A stretch of DNA of 32,423 nt, taken from assembly GCA_949439935.1 (NCBI GenBank), contig CASRZA010000010.1:1-32423 (forward strand). Direction: 5' to 3'. The translations under genes were made by a program, and so were the position numbers. Below, piece by piece: positions 1-9,631 of this stretch. A model generated the notes under the pieces. It did no database searches. It was not told where the DNA came from and was given only the letters and a program-made list of their open reading frames with translations. The stretch comes from an uncultured Bacilli bacterium. Its GTDB lineage: Bacteria; Bacillota_I; Bacilli_A; RF39; UBA660. Position 1 is the stretch's first letter. Each line of letters starts with the position of its first letter.

Positions 1-72
1 ACCTTGTGTTTTATCCGGACCTTGTCTACTCTTAAATTCTAACCCTGTCGGGCTACTCTTGTCAAGCTTTTT
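1..72 (-). promoter_or_regulatory. Duplicated promoter/leader cassette, left-edge copy (gene it drives would lie left of the window)
   Basis: Minus strand reads TTGACA (60-65) - 18 nt - TAGAAT (36-41), then part of an 18-bp repeat (ATAAAACACAAGGTCCGG type). Nearly identical to 12945-13013. Confidence 0.75.
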
Positions 73-247
73 TTGTCATGACTGACAATATCTCCTTTTT
101 AAATGTCATACATAAAAAAATTACAAAATTTTATTAATTAAACTTACATTAATGTATAATTTTGATCAAGAAAACTTAAGATAGTTGAGTGCTTGACTTC
201 AATTATGATTTCTTTCTATGTCGATAAAAAGAAGTTACAACCGATTA

Positions 248-272
248 TAAAAAGTGACCTACTTAGTCACTT
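248..272 (-). terminator. Intrinsic terminator of the rhodanese-like gene
   Basis: Minus strand AAGTGAC-TAAGTAG-GTCACTTTTT: stem plus T-run overlapping the stop codon. Confidence 0.6.
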
Positions 273-507
273 TCACAACTTTATAGCCATATACTCCAAG
301 TATTTGGACAGCCCTACGACTCCGAGATCCTTGCTTACAGTAGAAATAATATGTTTTATTTTTATCTAAATATTTACTAGGGTTTGAAGTGATCCTATCT
401 ACATCCATATTTATACTGCCATTTATTGACACAAAATCTTCTTTATCCTCGAGACTCACAAGAACGCCCATACTAGAATTATATTCGCTCATCAAAATAG
501 TTTTCAT
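259..507 (-). CDS. Rhodanese-like domain protein (single small domain)
   Basis: Translation contains YYFYCKQGSRSRRAVQILGVYGYKVVKVTK, typical of the rhodanese CxxGxRS active-site loop region. Confidence 0.75.
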   Translation of the reverse strand: MKTILMSEYNSSMGVLVSLEDKEDFVSINGSINMDVDRITSNPSKYLDKNKTYYFYCKQGSRSRRAVQILGVYGYKVVKVTK

Positions 508-510
508 ACT

Positions 511-1245
511 TTATTGTATGTTAGATTTCATATATAGTTCATATAGGATGATAGAGGTCGCGACACCTACGTTCAAAGATTCACAAGTCTCGTTCATTTC
601 GATATACAAATACTCATCGCTCATACTCTTAATCTCAGAGCTGACTCCTGCACCTTCATTTCCCATGACGATCGCTGTTTTAGGAGCAAAATCTGTTTTA
701 TAAAGAGTTTCTCCCTCTTCGACATCCGTCGCATATATCTTATATCCTTCGCCCCTCAACTCTTCGATAGCCTGCTCCAAAGGTCGATCTATTATATTTA
801 AATGAAACATTTGTCCTTCCGTCGCTCGGACAACTTTAGGATTATATACACTTACACAGCCTCTACCTAATATAACTGTATCTATTCCAAAAGCGACAGA
901 ACTTCTAATTATAGTTCCCAAATTACCAGGATCGCTAACCTGATCGAGCATTAGAACATTTCCATTTATTTCACGTTCCTCTAGCATCTTCACTACGCCC
1001 ACTAGCTTTGGAATGTTCGTTAAGTTTGAGATCTTCCTCATCACATTTTCGCTTACGAATGTTTTCTTATCATACTCAAAGTCATATCCATTCAATACGA
1101 TTACTTCCTTTAAATGTTGGGACTTCAAAGCTTCATATACCAAATGCTCGCCTTCGACTAAAAAGAGTTTCTCAGCCTTCTGATATTTTTTTTCGTTCAA
1201 TTTTGTCCAATACTTAACTCTCTCGTTATTTACAGATTCAATCAT
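511..1245 (-). CDS. TrmH/SpoU-family RNA 2'-O-methyltransferase
   Basis: SpoU motifs: LDQVSDPGNLGTIIRSSVAFGID, MGNEGAGVS, SLNVGVATSIILYEL. Confidence 0.93.
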   Translation of the reverse strand: MIESVNNERVKYWTKLNEKKYQKAEKLFLVEGEHLVYEALKSQHLKEVIVLNGYDFEYDKKTFVSENVMRKISNLTNIPKLVGVVKMLEEREINGNVLMLDQVSDPGNLGTIIRSSVAFGIDTVILGRGCVSVYNPKVVRATEGQMFHLNIIDRPLEQAIEELRGEGYKIYATDVEEGETLYKTDFAPKTAIVMGNEGAGVSSEIKSMSDEYLYIEMNETCESLNVGVATSIILYELYMKSNIQ

Positions 1246-1885
1246 TTTGACTCTCCCTTAACATTCTTCTTGCCATTTTATGATATGGATAATACTTTTC
1301 GACTTCGCTCCAAAATTCGCTCGAATGATTCATATGCTTAAAATGGCATAACTCATGTATTATGACATAGTCTATCAAGGAGACATCTTTCTTTATGAGT
1401 TCTGAATTTAAAGTAACTGTCATGCTGCTCGTGTTACATACTCCCCACCTAGTCGACATCTTCCTTATACGAAGCCTAAACTCTGGTAAATCGGAAAACT
1501 GAGCTTTTAATCTCTCTAATCTACTATTGAATATGACAGAACACTGGTAATTCAAAAACTTCGCCAGTTCCTGCGAATCTTTACTTATGATCTTATTTCC
1601 ATCTAGATAAGTCTTACTTACACCGTCGTATTCTATCACATGCTTTTCACCTAAAAAATAGATCTCGTTACTCTTTAAATCACTTTTTGGAGTTCTCTTT
1701 TTTAAATTGAGCAAACTTTTAGAATTAGTTTTTATCAGTTTCTCTATTTCATTTTGTGAAAGATAGTTATTGCAAGTGACCAATAAAGTGTCGTCTAACC
1801 ACTTGAAATATATGTTTTTAATCGGTTTTCTTTTAACTAATACTTTCGCCGGATTGCCATCTATGTTCACGTACATATTCATCAC
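1238..1885 (-). CDS. YgjP-like (DUF45/SprT-WLM type) zinc metallopeptidase
   Basis: RMSTRWGVCN...LIDYVIIHELCHFKHMNHSSEFW; HExxH-like HELCH motif of the YgjP family. Confidence 0.9.
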   Translation of the reverse strand: MMNMYVNIDGNPAKVLVKRKPIKNIYFKWLDDTLLVTCNNYLSQNEIEKLIKTNSKSLLNLKKRTPKSDLKSNEIYFLGEKHVIEYDGVSKTYLDGNKIISKDSQELAKFLNYQCSVIFNSRLERLKAQFSDLPEFRLRIRKMSTRWGVCNTSSMTVTLNSELIKKDVSLIDYVIIHELCHFKHMNHSSEFWSEVEKYYPYHKMARRMLRESQND

Positions 1886-1937
1886 CTAAAAAAATTATAC
1901 CACGTCACCTATACAAAAGCATTAAAAAAAGTCTATC

Positions 1938-2705
1938 TTACTGATAAACTCTATTCTTTTCTTTCATCACGAACGCTTTTGCAGCCTCGATATCTTCACT
2001 TTGAAGACCTTTTTGTTTAAGTCTTTCTACGAGTCGTTCATCGTCCACACATCTTATAAGCTCATCTCTTATCGTGCCTAAACGACTTATTCTGTCCATC
2101 TTATCATCCACTGCTGTCTCATACGTTTCATTGAAAGACTGCAAACTGACGATCCCACTTTCGGATGAAATCGATTGAGATATCATCTTAGCACTTCTAA
2201 GCGCCTCTTCTTCGTTGGCTAAATCTCTCTCTAAACTCTCTATTGTAGCTTCTAGTCCTAAAACCGTTTCTACCCTTGCATTCTCACGACTCCACATCTT
2301 ACTTTCGCCCAAAATGCTACATGGAATAAATATAATCTCCATTACGAGGGTAAAAAACTGCCAAAACTTTATCGGACCAAACACAGTATTTGTCACTTCC
2401 GAAAAAGCCTCCAAATTAAAACCTGAGGAAAGCAATATAATTAATTGAACTATGACAAATACAGCTAGTGCAGCGCCGAACACCTCAAACAAACTGCTTA
2501 AAAATCTATCTTTCTTTCGTCTTATAGGTTTATAACCGTATTTCTTTCGTTTCTCTTTCGCGCCTTCTAATCTCTCACTCAAAATCTCGATTTTATTTTC
2601 CAGTTGTAAAATATGTTCTAAATTATGAACGCTCTCTCTTTCTTGCATTCCTTCGTCACTGCTCAAGACAGCTTTTCCACCTATAATTTTATATCCGTCT
2701 GTCAT
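1938..2705 (-). CDS. Two-TM coiled-coil membrane protein, paralog A
   Basis: Shares the N-terminal YKI+GGKAVLSSDEG motif, coiled coil, two TM segments, VLGLEATIE and LGTIRDELI motifs with three neighbours. Confidence 0.85.
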   Translation of the reverse strand: MTDGYKIIGGKAVLSSDEGMQERESVHNLEHILQLENKIEILSERLEGAKEKRKKYGYKPIRRKKDRFLSSLFEVFGAALAVFVIVQLIILLSSGFNLEAFSEVTNTVFGPIKFWQFFTLVMEIIFIPCSILGESKMWSRENARVETVLGLEATIESLERDLANEEEALRSAKMISQSISSESGIVSLQSFNETYETAVDDKMDRISRLGTIRDELIRCVDDERLVERLKQKGLQSEDIEAAKAFVMKEKNRVYQ

Positions 2706-2746
2706 AATTTCTCACCTCCTTTCTTTGACCCTATAATATAAGTCGT

Positions 2747-3511
2747 TTAATATTCGCTAAAATTTGTTTTCTCTCTTAAAATAAATCCTTTTGCAACTTC
2801 GACTTCATCTGGTTGCATACCGGTATCTCTAAGCCTTGCCATCAACGTTTCATCATCTGAGTACTTAATCAATTCGTCTCTGATAGTTCCAAGATATAGC
2901 AGCCTCTTTGCTTTTTCTCGTATTGCCTTACTGTAATCGTCGTTGAAAGCGTCAAAGCTTACGACATCGCTTTCTACAGGTTCAGATATTACTGCTGTTT
3001 TATTTTGGGCTTTCTCGAGTTCATCGAGAGTCTTCTCTAATTCTTTGTTCAGATATTCGATCGTAGCTTCCAGTCCTAAAACTGTTTGCATTCTATCTTT
3101 TTCTCCACAATATTGTACGAGGTTAACAAAAGCGCATGCAAAAGGCATAGTTACTCCCCAAAATATAGCTACACATAAATGCGTATTCATTCCTTCAAAA
3201 AGTGTCCATACCTCGGTTGCATATAAATCGAAGCCACTAAGACAAAATGAGACAAAAAAGCCTGTCAATGCTGCAGTAAGTGTACTTATCAAAACAGAAA
3301 TCAAAGATTCTACTAATCTTAGTTTTTTCTTTTTCCTAGGTCTATAATTATACTTCGCCAGTTCTTGCGCTGCACTCTGCAACTGATTTTTCAATATGTC
3401 TCTCTTGTTTTCTAATCGAATTATTTCATCTAAATTATCTGTGTTTTTACGTTCTTGTAATCCTTCATCGCCCGAAGAAATTACTCTTCCACTTATAATT
3501 TTTATATTCAT
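2747..3511 (-). CDS. Two-TM coiled-coil membrane protein, paralog B
   Basis: MNIKIISGRVISSGDEGLQER...TVLGLEATIEYL...LGTIRDELIKYSDDE; clear paralog of 1938-2705. Confidence 0.85.
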   Translation of the reverse strand: MNIKIISGRVISSGDEGLQERKNTDNLDEIIRLENKRDILKNQLQSAAQELAKYNYRPRKKKKLRLVESLISVLISTLTAALTGFFVSFCLSGFDLYATEVWTLFEGMNTHLCVAIFWGVTMPFACAFVNLVQYCGEKDRMQTVLGLEATIEYLNKELEKTLDELEKAQNKTAVISEPVESDVVSFDAFNDDYSKAIREKAKRLLYLGTIRDELIKYSDDETLMARLRDTGMQPDEVEVAKGFILREKTNFSEY

Positions 3512-3514
3512 CTG

Positions 3515-4225
3515 TCATAATCTTCCTCCATCTTTCTTTGGACTCATAACGTAAGGTCTAGACTCCAAAGTCGTTTCCTCTTCAGGAACTTCCGTCTGTC
3601 GTCCTGTATAGCCTGAGCCATAACTTGCAGCAATCAGCTGTCTATCGATGAGTTCTAGTACTTTTTCGTTATAGCTTTCCATACTCAAACTAGGAGTACG
3701 CGCCATATCAGACATTTTACTTCGCATTTCGAGAACTTCAAGGTTTCTTTTTTCTTCACTAATTTTAACTTTTAAAAAATCGATTCTCTTTCTGTATTTT
3801 TCACTTTCTCCTAGAGCATCTTTATGATTGTGATAACACAGGTTGATATAAAATCCAAATGCTGGGGAAAGAATCGCCTCCACTCCCAAAATTTGAAATA
3901 ATCTCGTGCTCATAGGTCCAAAAATTGTATTCGCGATAGAGTCTGTTCCTCCAAATTGGATCAGATTTATAATCAGTGCCACAAGAGCAGTTATGCCTAC
4001 TCCGAATAATACCTTAAAAGTTGTATGTAACACGAACGTTCTATTAGACATAATACTTATACCATTTGATCTATCTATACACTTAACTAGAGCCATTTCC
4101 AAATATTCGATATAGTTTTCAGCTTTCAAAATCTCGTCGATATTATCTACGTTTTCTCGAAGGTGCTCTCCTTGATCGTCAGTTACTAAAACGTTCTTGC
4201 CGACTATCTCATAGTCTTTTATCAT
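3515..4225 (-). CDS. Two-TM coiled-coil membrane protein, paralog C (divergent C-terminus)
   Basis: MIKDYEIVGKNVLVTDDQGEHLRENVDNIDEILKAEN aligns with A/B; TM pair; C-terminus lacks the LGTIRDEL block. Confidence 0.8.
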   Translation of the reverse strand: MIKDYEIVGKNVLVTDDQGEHLRENVDNIDEILKAENYIEYLEMALVKCIDRSNGISIMSNRTFVLHTTFKVLFGVGITALVALIINLIQFGGTDSIANTIFGPMSTRLFQILGVEAILSPAFGFYINLCYHNHKDALGESEKYRKRIDFLKVKISEEKRNLEVLEMRSKMSDMARTPSLSMESYNEKVLELIDRQLIAASYGSGYTGRQTEVPEEETTLESRPYVMSPKKDGGRL

Positions 4226-4393
4226 ATTCTCCCACTCCTTTAAGTTAGTAGTCTATCATACATGACTAAATAAGTCTAGGAAAATTTTAACAGGAAAACC
4301 TGCTTTTAATCTTTTGTAGATGTATTATATATCCGAATTGAGAGGAAACGAAAATTATGAAAATGGTTACTTTACTGCGCTAAAAGAAAACAA

Positions 4394-5077
4394 ATGCTCA
4401 AAAATGGGCTAGAAAGAGGTTTAGTTAGACCCTACGATGCTGCTGATCTAGAGAAATTTAGAGAAACCTACTATGGCGGTCTTCCGGCATCGATCATACT
4501 TTTGTCAGATGGTTTATGCAACGGTTTCTGTTACGATCGTTCGACATTGTTAGCGATGGCGTTTTTAGATGAAGAAAATGTGCAGATGGTGTATGCCGAT
4601 ATCGATAACTTTAGACTTAATCCTGAGTACGCAGACAATCCTCAGTTATGGGATCACTGTTTTTTAGAGAGAAAACTTCAAAACGGAACTTCGGTTATTT
4701 ATGATCCCGCATATAGGCTAGTTTTCGAAAAAAGTTATTATTGGAAATTAGAAAGACCTAAGGTTAGACTAATAAACAGAAGAGATAAGATCTCAGACTT
4801 TTCAGAAACCATGGACAGGATAAAAGACCAGATCCCAGAAACAGACAAATATTCTTCGCTTTTAATATTGCCACTTCTTGAAAAAACATTTGATGACCCG
4901 AACGAGACATATGCAAGCAAAGGAATAAAAATGCTTCAAAGAGAAATCGCTCTTTTTAAAGAAAAAATAGGGTACGATGAACTTTGGGACCAAAACCGTC
5001 GCGGACTAAAAATCGAGCCAGTTCATGAAAAAAGATTTATTATAGAAAGCATGAATTCTACAAATAAAAGAGATTAG
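4394..5077 (+). CDS. Putative transglutaminase/papain-like cysteine-protease-fold protein
   Basis: SDGLCNGFCYDRSTLLAMAF (Cys), QLWDHCFLE (His), SVIYDPAY (Asp): ordered Cys-His-Asp layout. N-terminus uncertain. Confidence 0.55.
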   Translation: MLKNGLERGLVRPYDAADLEKFRETYYGGLPASIILLSDGLCNGFCYDRSTLLAMAFLDEENVQMVYADIDNFRLNPEYADNPQLWDHCFLERKLQNGTSVIYDPAYRLVFEKSYYWKLERPKVRLINRRDKISDFSETMDRIKDQIPETDKYSSLLILPLLEKTFDDPNETYASKGIKMLQREIALFKEKIGYDELWDQNRRGLKIEPVHEKRFIIESMNSTNKRD

Positions 5078-5811
5078 CTATCAGTTTTGGCTAGTCTCTT
5101 GTTTTTTTTCATTTCCATTATATATCTCCTACCGCGAGATAAATCTTCTTTGAAGACACCACTATTTATTAATTCTCTTTCTAAAGCTCCACCACTATCT
5201 AAACACTTGAGAAGTTCGTCTTTTATAGCACCCAAACTGCATATTCTATCCATACGTTTGGTCATTCTTTCCTCGTACAGATCATTATACGGTTTTAAAG
5301 AGACTATCTCGGTATCTACCGACAGAGCATTCTTTACTGTCCATACTTTTTGGATTTTTTGATCGACTTTAGCAATTTCTTCATTCAAAAATTTTATTAC
5401 TAATGCAAGTCCGTCTCTCTCTTGAGTATCTTGTAAAAATCTTGTAAACTCGCCTTTCGCATTCAAAAGTGCAATCGTGAATAGAAATCCCCTAGATACC
5501 ATGCACAGAATATCAGGATCAAGTACAGGATCGATCATAAAAGTACCTCCAAAAAGGAATCCAGTGCCGAGAATGGTCATACCATAATAAATAAGATATT
5601 TTGATATTAACTTGGCAAAATTAAGTGCCGTAGTTTTATCCTTACATTCTTGATACTTTTTAACACTTTGTTCTAGTTTGTCGGTCAAGATCTCTCTTTC
5701 GTTCGCCAGTTTCAATTTATCTTCAACTCGGTCAGACTTAAATTGAGATAATACACCTTCCTCATCTGTTACAAAAGCCGTTCCTCTATAAACTTTATAT
5801 TCATTATACAT
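5074..5811 (-). CDS. Two-TM coiled-coil membrane protein, paralog D (start moved from 5826 to the internal Met at 5811)
   Basis: MYNEYKVYRGTAFVTDEEG...CSLGAIKDELLKCLDSG; same architecture as A-C. Confidence 0.8.
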   Translation of the reverse strand: MYNEYKVYRGTAFVTDEEGVLSQFKSDRVEDKLKLANEREILTDKLEQSVKKYQECKDKTTALNFAKLISKYLIYYGMTILGTGFLFGGTFMIDPVLDPDILCMVSRGFLFTIALLNAKGEFTRFLQDTQERDGLALVIKFLNEEIAKVDQKIQKVWTVKNALSVDTEIVSLKPYNDLYEERMTKRMDRICSLGAIKDELLKCLDSGGALERELINSGVFKEDLSRGRRYIMEMKKNKRLAKTDS

Positions 5812-5843
5812 AATTTCATCTCCCATACGTCGTCGTATATTCT

Positions 5844-7034
5844 CTATTTCTTATCTGAAGGATTAGGCCTATTTTGAAAAGAATTTGTACTATGTGAACT
5901 AATTTCCTGCTTAAATGATTCCATATCTAGTTCGTCGCCTTCGATCGCTTTAAAAGCAAGTGCCAATAGTCTAAATCCTTTATCCTTCTCGTTTATACAC
6001 ATTGTAAGAGTATTCGTAAGCAGTGACTCTAACTGAGGTTTTCCAATTTCTTTCAAGTAATCCCTGATCGCCTTAAGTATTCCCTCTAAATCTTTATCAT
6101 CAAAAGATGTTACTATGTCAAAAAATGCATACATTGCCTTAGGTGAGATACGTATACTTGAATCATCCGCTCCGCTGAGTTCGCTTATTATCTTTTCTAT
6201 AACTGTAGCGGTGAGATGGAAAGTCTTTTGCCACGTTTTACTGAATTTTAAATATGTACTAAATTCTCCGTTGTCGATCATTCTTGCCATAGGCCCTTGT
6301 TTCTCACCAGTATTTTTAGGTAAGATGCCATAATTTTTAATCACATAACATATTGTCGACAATTTCAAAAGGCACTCTTCTACGATGCGAAGAGCACGTT
6401 CAGATCTAAGATAAGTAAGTATATCGATGATTTTGGCATATTCTCCCTCTTGCTCCAATCTCGAAAGCTCAATATACATCACGTTTTGTTTTTTTAAGGC
6501 TCCATCTACAAAACAAAAGCAAAGTTCACGATATACATCGCATTCTTCATCGATAGAAATGCTCTGCTTCAATTCTAATTTTGCAAATGAAAAATCTCTC
6601 TTAAAAATCGCCTCACGAATAGAGCTTCTAACAGAACTTTTGCCATCTAAAATATCTCCGATTTCAAAGCCTCGTATTCTCATCCTGAATTTGTCAGGAG
6701 CAGACGACAAGTTTGAAAGACACAGAATCAAAAAGTTAAAATTGTTTTCACTTTCAAAGTTTGCTAATTCTTCGATAGTATTCCAAGCCATGACAAAATC
6801 ACTTATGTGGACATATCTCAAAAGTTTTCTTAATAGGCTCTCATGATATGCTTTTCTACTGACACTTAGAGCTATCTGGTATTTTCCTCTTTTGACAGCG
6901 ATAAGAATTCCTTCTTTAATCATCTTCGACATTGCGAGAGAATATATGCCATATTCCACCTTGAGTTCTCCGCTAGAGAAAATTCTATTCGGATAGGCAT
7001 CACAATATAATTTTTGGAAATCGATCTTTGACAT
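5844..7034 (-). CDS. Protein with N-terminal winged-HTH-like segment and long helical C-terminal region, function unknown
   Basis: FSSGELKVEYGIYSLAMSKMIKEGILIAVKRGKYQI resembles the AbiEi-type N-terminal wHTH; remainder helical with no recognised motif. Confidence 0.6.
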   Translation of the reverse strand: MSKIDFQKLYCDAYPNRIFSSGELKVEYGIYSLAMSKMIKEGILIAVKRGKYQIALSVSRKAYHESLLRKLLRYVHISDFVMAWNTIEELANFESENNFNFLILCLSNLSSAPDKFRMRIRGFEIGDILDGKSSVRSSIREAIFKRDFSFAKLELKQSISIDEECDVYRELCFCFVDGALKKQNVMYIELSRLEQEGEYAKIIDILTYLRSERALRIVEECLLKLSTICYVIKNYGILPKNTGEKQGPMARMIDNGEFSTYLKFSKTWQKTFHLTATVIEKIISELSGADDSSIRISPKAMYAFFDIVTSFDDKDLEGILKAIRDYLKEIGKPQLESLLTNTLTMCINEKDKGFRLLALAFKAIEGDELDMESFKQEISSHSTNSFQNRPNPSDKK

Positions 7035-7158
7035 CTCGGTTCATCCCTTCCTCTCAAAACTGAATTCCAAATTATTATATCACCTATTTCTTATTTAAAC
7101 AATGAAACAACCACTGTAAATCGCACGATATGTCAAAGAAAAAAGCCAAAAACTTTGA

Positions 7159-8742
7159 CTATTTCTTTTCTATCGCTTTGATCACAGATACTTCACTTTC
7201 GATATAAGTTATCTTATACGTCTCGCCTACACCGATGAATGGCAATATATTTTTCCCTACTTGTATACTTGCAGTGTACCTATTCTTTTCGTCATCTTCG
7301 ATATAATAAACTGTATTTCCATCTATCATGACGGGATTTATCTTCGAAATCTTGATGCTCTTTTCTACAGTTTCGCTTGTATTTTCTAAATTGTAAGAAT
7401 TTAAATAATTCTCAGCAGATTTTTCTATTCCCAAAGATACATCCGTCACTGTGACCTTCTGATAATCTTGTACATCTATGAAGGCATACTTTTTTACGAG
7501 TCCAGCGGCGTCTTTCAAACTTACTAAATACGTCGGTCTACCACTCAAGTTGATCAAAAGTGGGAAAGTAGACTTATAATTCATCTCTTGAACTTGTCCT
7601 TCAGCACTCGCCATGGCACTAAACTCTTCAGCACCCGGAACCGAATAGAAGATCGTCTCCTTAGTTCTCATATTAGACAGTATGAAACCTAAGTTCGACT
7701 CGTCACTTTGGATCGAAGTTATCCCCGTATAAAGATATATATCGTTGTCCATCGCCAAATAATTGTATCCATCTGTAGTATTTACGACGTTCTTTTGCGC
7801 GAATACAGAATTCCAGAATCCGCCTTTATATATTCCCCAATCGTCCGCTTGGGATATTATCAACTCAGCTTCATACACGTGATCTATCCAATTAGGAATG
7901 TCTCCGACGCCATATTTTGTCGTCTCACCACTTACAGGATCTAATACGACGACTCCCGTAATGTCTCTTCTAAGTCCTACCATAGAGTATTTGATCGTCG
8001 GCACGATAAAGAAAGGTCTACCTTCATCGTCTATTTCGAACGTATAAGTTCCAAATATTTCAGCTGGATACTTAAACCTCAAATGTCTCATCATATCTTC
8101 ATTAAACATAGCACTCGGAACATACTTCATTCCCTTGTCCAGCCTAACTATTTTAGATTCTCCATTAACTGAATCTACCAATATATATCCTTTGATACCT
8201 TCTTTTCTGTTTGCTATGTACTTTATTATGTCGGCATATTCCAAAGGCGTAACTCTCACTATCTCATCATTATAGTTGATCTGGGTATATAAGTCACTTA
8301 CATAATATTGACTCACGAGATCGCTCATCTCACCCATCACTCTGTCTCCCAATTTCTGACTAGATTCTTTATCGAGAAGTGGAACTTTTTTAAAGTCTAC
8401 TTCATGCATGTCTCGAGCAAAATCGCCCGTCTCGTCTATTACAATCCTGTTCGCATAGGCTTTCGAATTGAATATAGGCGAAGAAACGAAATTCACTAAG
8501 ATTATTAGTAATATGATGAATGGTACTGCCATTAGAGTGTTAAACCTAAACTTTGGCAAACTCCTTTTCTTTATACTTACTACTGTCGTAAGCCCCAAAT
8601 CCAATATGCCATATACTATCAGTACCGAAACCAAGAGGACATAAAACTCTGGACTAGCCAAATTGATAGGCGGTATCAATATATAATAATATAAAAATGC
8701 GTACACAAAGGTGATTAAAACGTTAATTAAAATTTTTTTCAT
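7159..8742 (-). CDS. Large membrane-anchored extracytoplasmic protein of unknown function
   Basis: N-terminal hydrophobic segments (MKKILINVLITFVYAFLYYYILIPP...; VPFIILLIILVNFV) then about 430 aa soluble; tightly linked to the rnfD-like gene. Confidence 0.75.
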   Translation of the reverse strand: MKKILINVLITFVYAFLYYYILIPPINLASPEFYVLLVSVLIVYGILDLGLTTVVSIKKRSLPKFRFNTLMAVPFIILLIILVNFVSSPIFNSKAYANRIVIDETGDFARDMHEVDFKKVPLLDKESSQKLGDRVMGEMSDLVSQYYVSDLYTQINYNDEIVRVTPLEYADIIKYIANRKEGIKGYILVDSVNGESKIVRLDKGMKYVPSAMFNEDMMRHLRFKYPAEIFGTYTFEIDDEGRPFFIVPTIKYSMVGLRRDITGVVVLDPVSGETTKYGVGDIPNWIDHVYEAELIISQADDWGIYKGGFWNSVFAQKNVVNTTDGYNYLAMDNDIYLYTGITSIQSDESNLGFILSNMRTKETIFYSVPGAEEFSAMASAEGQVQEMNYKSTFPLLINLSGRPTYLVSLKDAAGLVKKYAFIDVQDYQKVTVTDVSLGIEKSAENYLNSYNLENTSETVEKSIKISKINPVMIDGNTVYYIEDDEKNRYTASIQVGKNILPFIGVGETYKITYIESEVSVIKAIEKK

Positions 8743-8755
8743 AAAATCTCTCTTT

Positions 8756-9631
8756 CTATTTTATAATGAATAATCTATCGATTATCCCACTTAACAGGCT
8801 AACGATCAAAACCGATAAGATCGCAGCTGTATACGGTGTAATATACGTTAAAGCATAAGTTAAAATTCCGATTATTATTCCAGACGCGATCTGCCCTTTT
8901 TCAGTATAACACGAGCTTTCGATATTTGGTGCAATAAAGACCAGTACAAAAAGTATATTATAACTGAATATGTATGGAAGTATATTCGCATATGCACCTT
9001 TTATCATTGCAGGGATTATACCTAGAATCAAAAATGTACCTAAACTCGAATAGACCAACTCTCTTTTATATAGTTTATTAAACGACAGAAAGATCATTCC
9101 TAATACTATAAATAGTACGCTCGTCGAAAATATGCCGCCCGGACCTTGTCCTAAAAAGTAATCAAAGCCATCATAATTTAAAACTGTGCTCGCTTCGTAT
9201 ATGTTATTAAACGAATTTACTTTGAGTAGTACGTTGATCCCTTCTATTAATACATACATTACTGCTATGCGGTTAAACTTTATTTTATTAGTTGCCAAAC
9301 CGATTAAAAAAGGTATGGTAAAGGCTGCAATGAGGTTCGTATTTATAGGCAAGATGCACGCGATTAAAAGAGCTTCGACGACATCTCTTTTACATCGCTC
9401 AAACGTTTTCTTAGAGACTTTTCTGTCCTTGAACCATTCCCTTGCGACGCCACCTAGAACAGCTCCAGTCAACACTATTAACAATATCAGAATAGGCTTA
9501 AACATTTGATAAAATTCGATGTGATCTCGCATATACAAACTTATGCCGTTCTTATAAAAGCCGAAGGCTAAAAGAGGAAGAAGTGCCATGGCATACATTA
9601 TATATATTCTATGCGTTAAATTTTTCTTCAT
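8756..9631 (-). CDS. RnfD/NqrB-like integral membrane protein
   Basis: Polytopic; DYFLGQGPGGIFSTSVLFI resembles the RnfD glycine-rich motif; overlaps the RnfC-like gene by 4 bp. Confidence 0.7.
   Translation of the reverse strand: MKKNLTHRIYIMYAMALLPLLAFGFYKNGISLYMRDHIEFYQMFKPILILLIVLTGAVLGGVAREWFKDRKVSKKTFERCKRDVVEALLIACILPINTNLIAAFTIPFLIGLATNKIKFNRIAVMYVLIEGINVLLKVNSFNNIYEASTVLNYDGFDYFLGQGPGGIFSTSVLFIVLGMIFLSFNKLYKRELVYSSLGTFLILGIIPAMIKGAYANILPYIFSYNILFVLVFIAPNIESSCYTEKGQIASGIIIGILTYALTYITPYTAAILSVLIVSLLSGIIDRLFIIK

Noticed and set aside
7132-7159. GTCAAAG...CTTTGAC inverted repeat after the 527-aa gene
   Set aside because: Stem is present but the T-run sits in the loop rather than downstream, so a terminator call is not secure.
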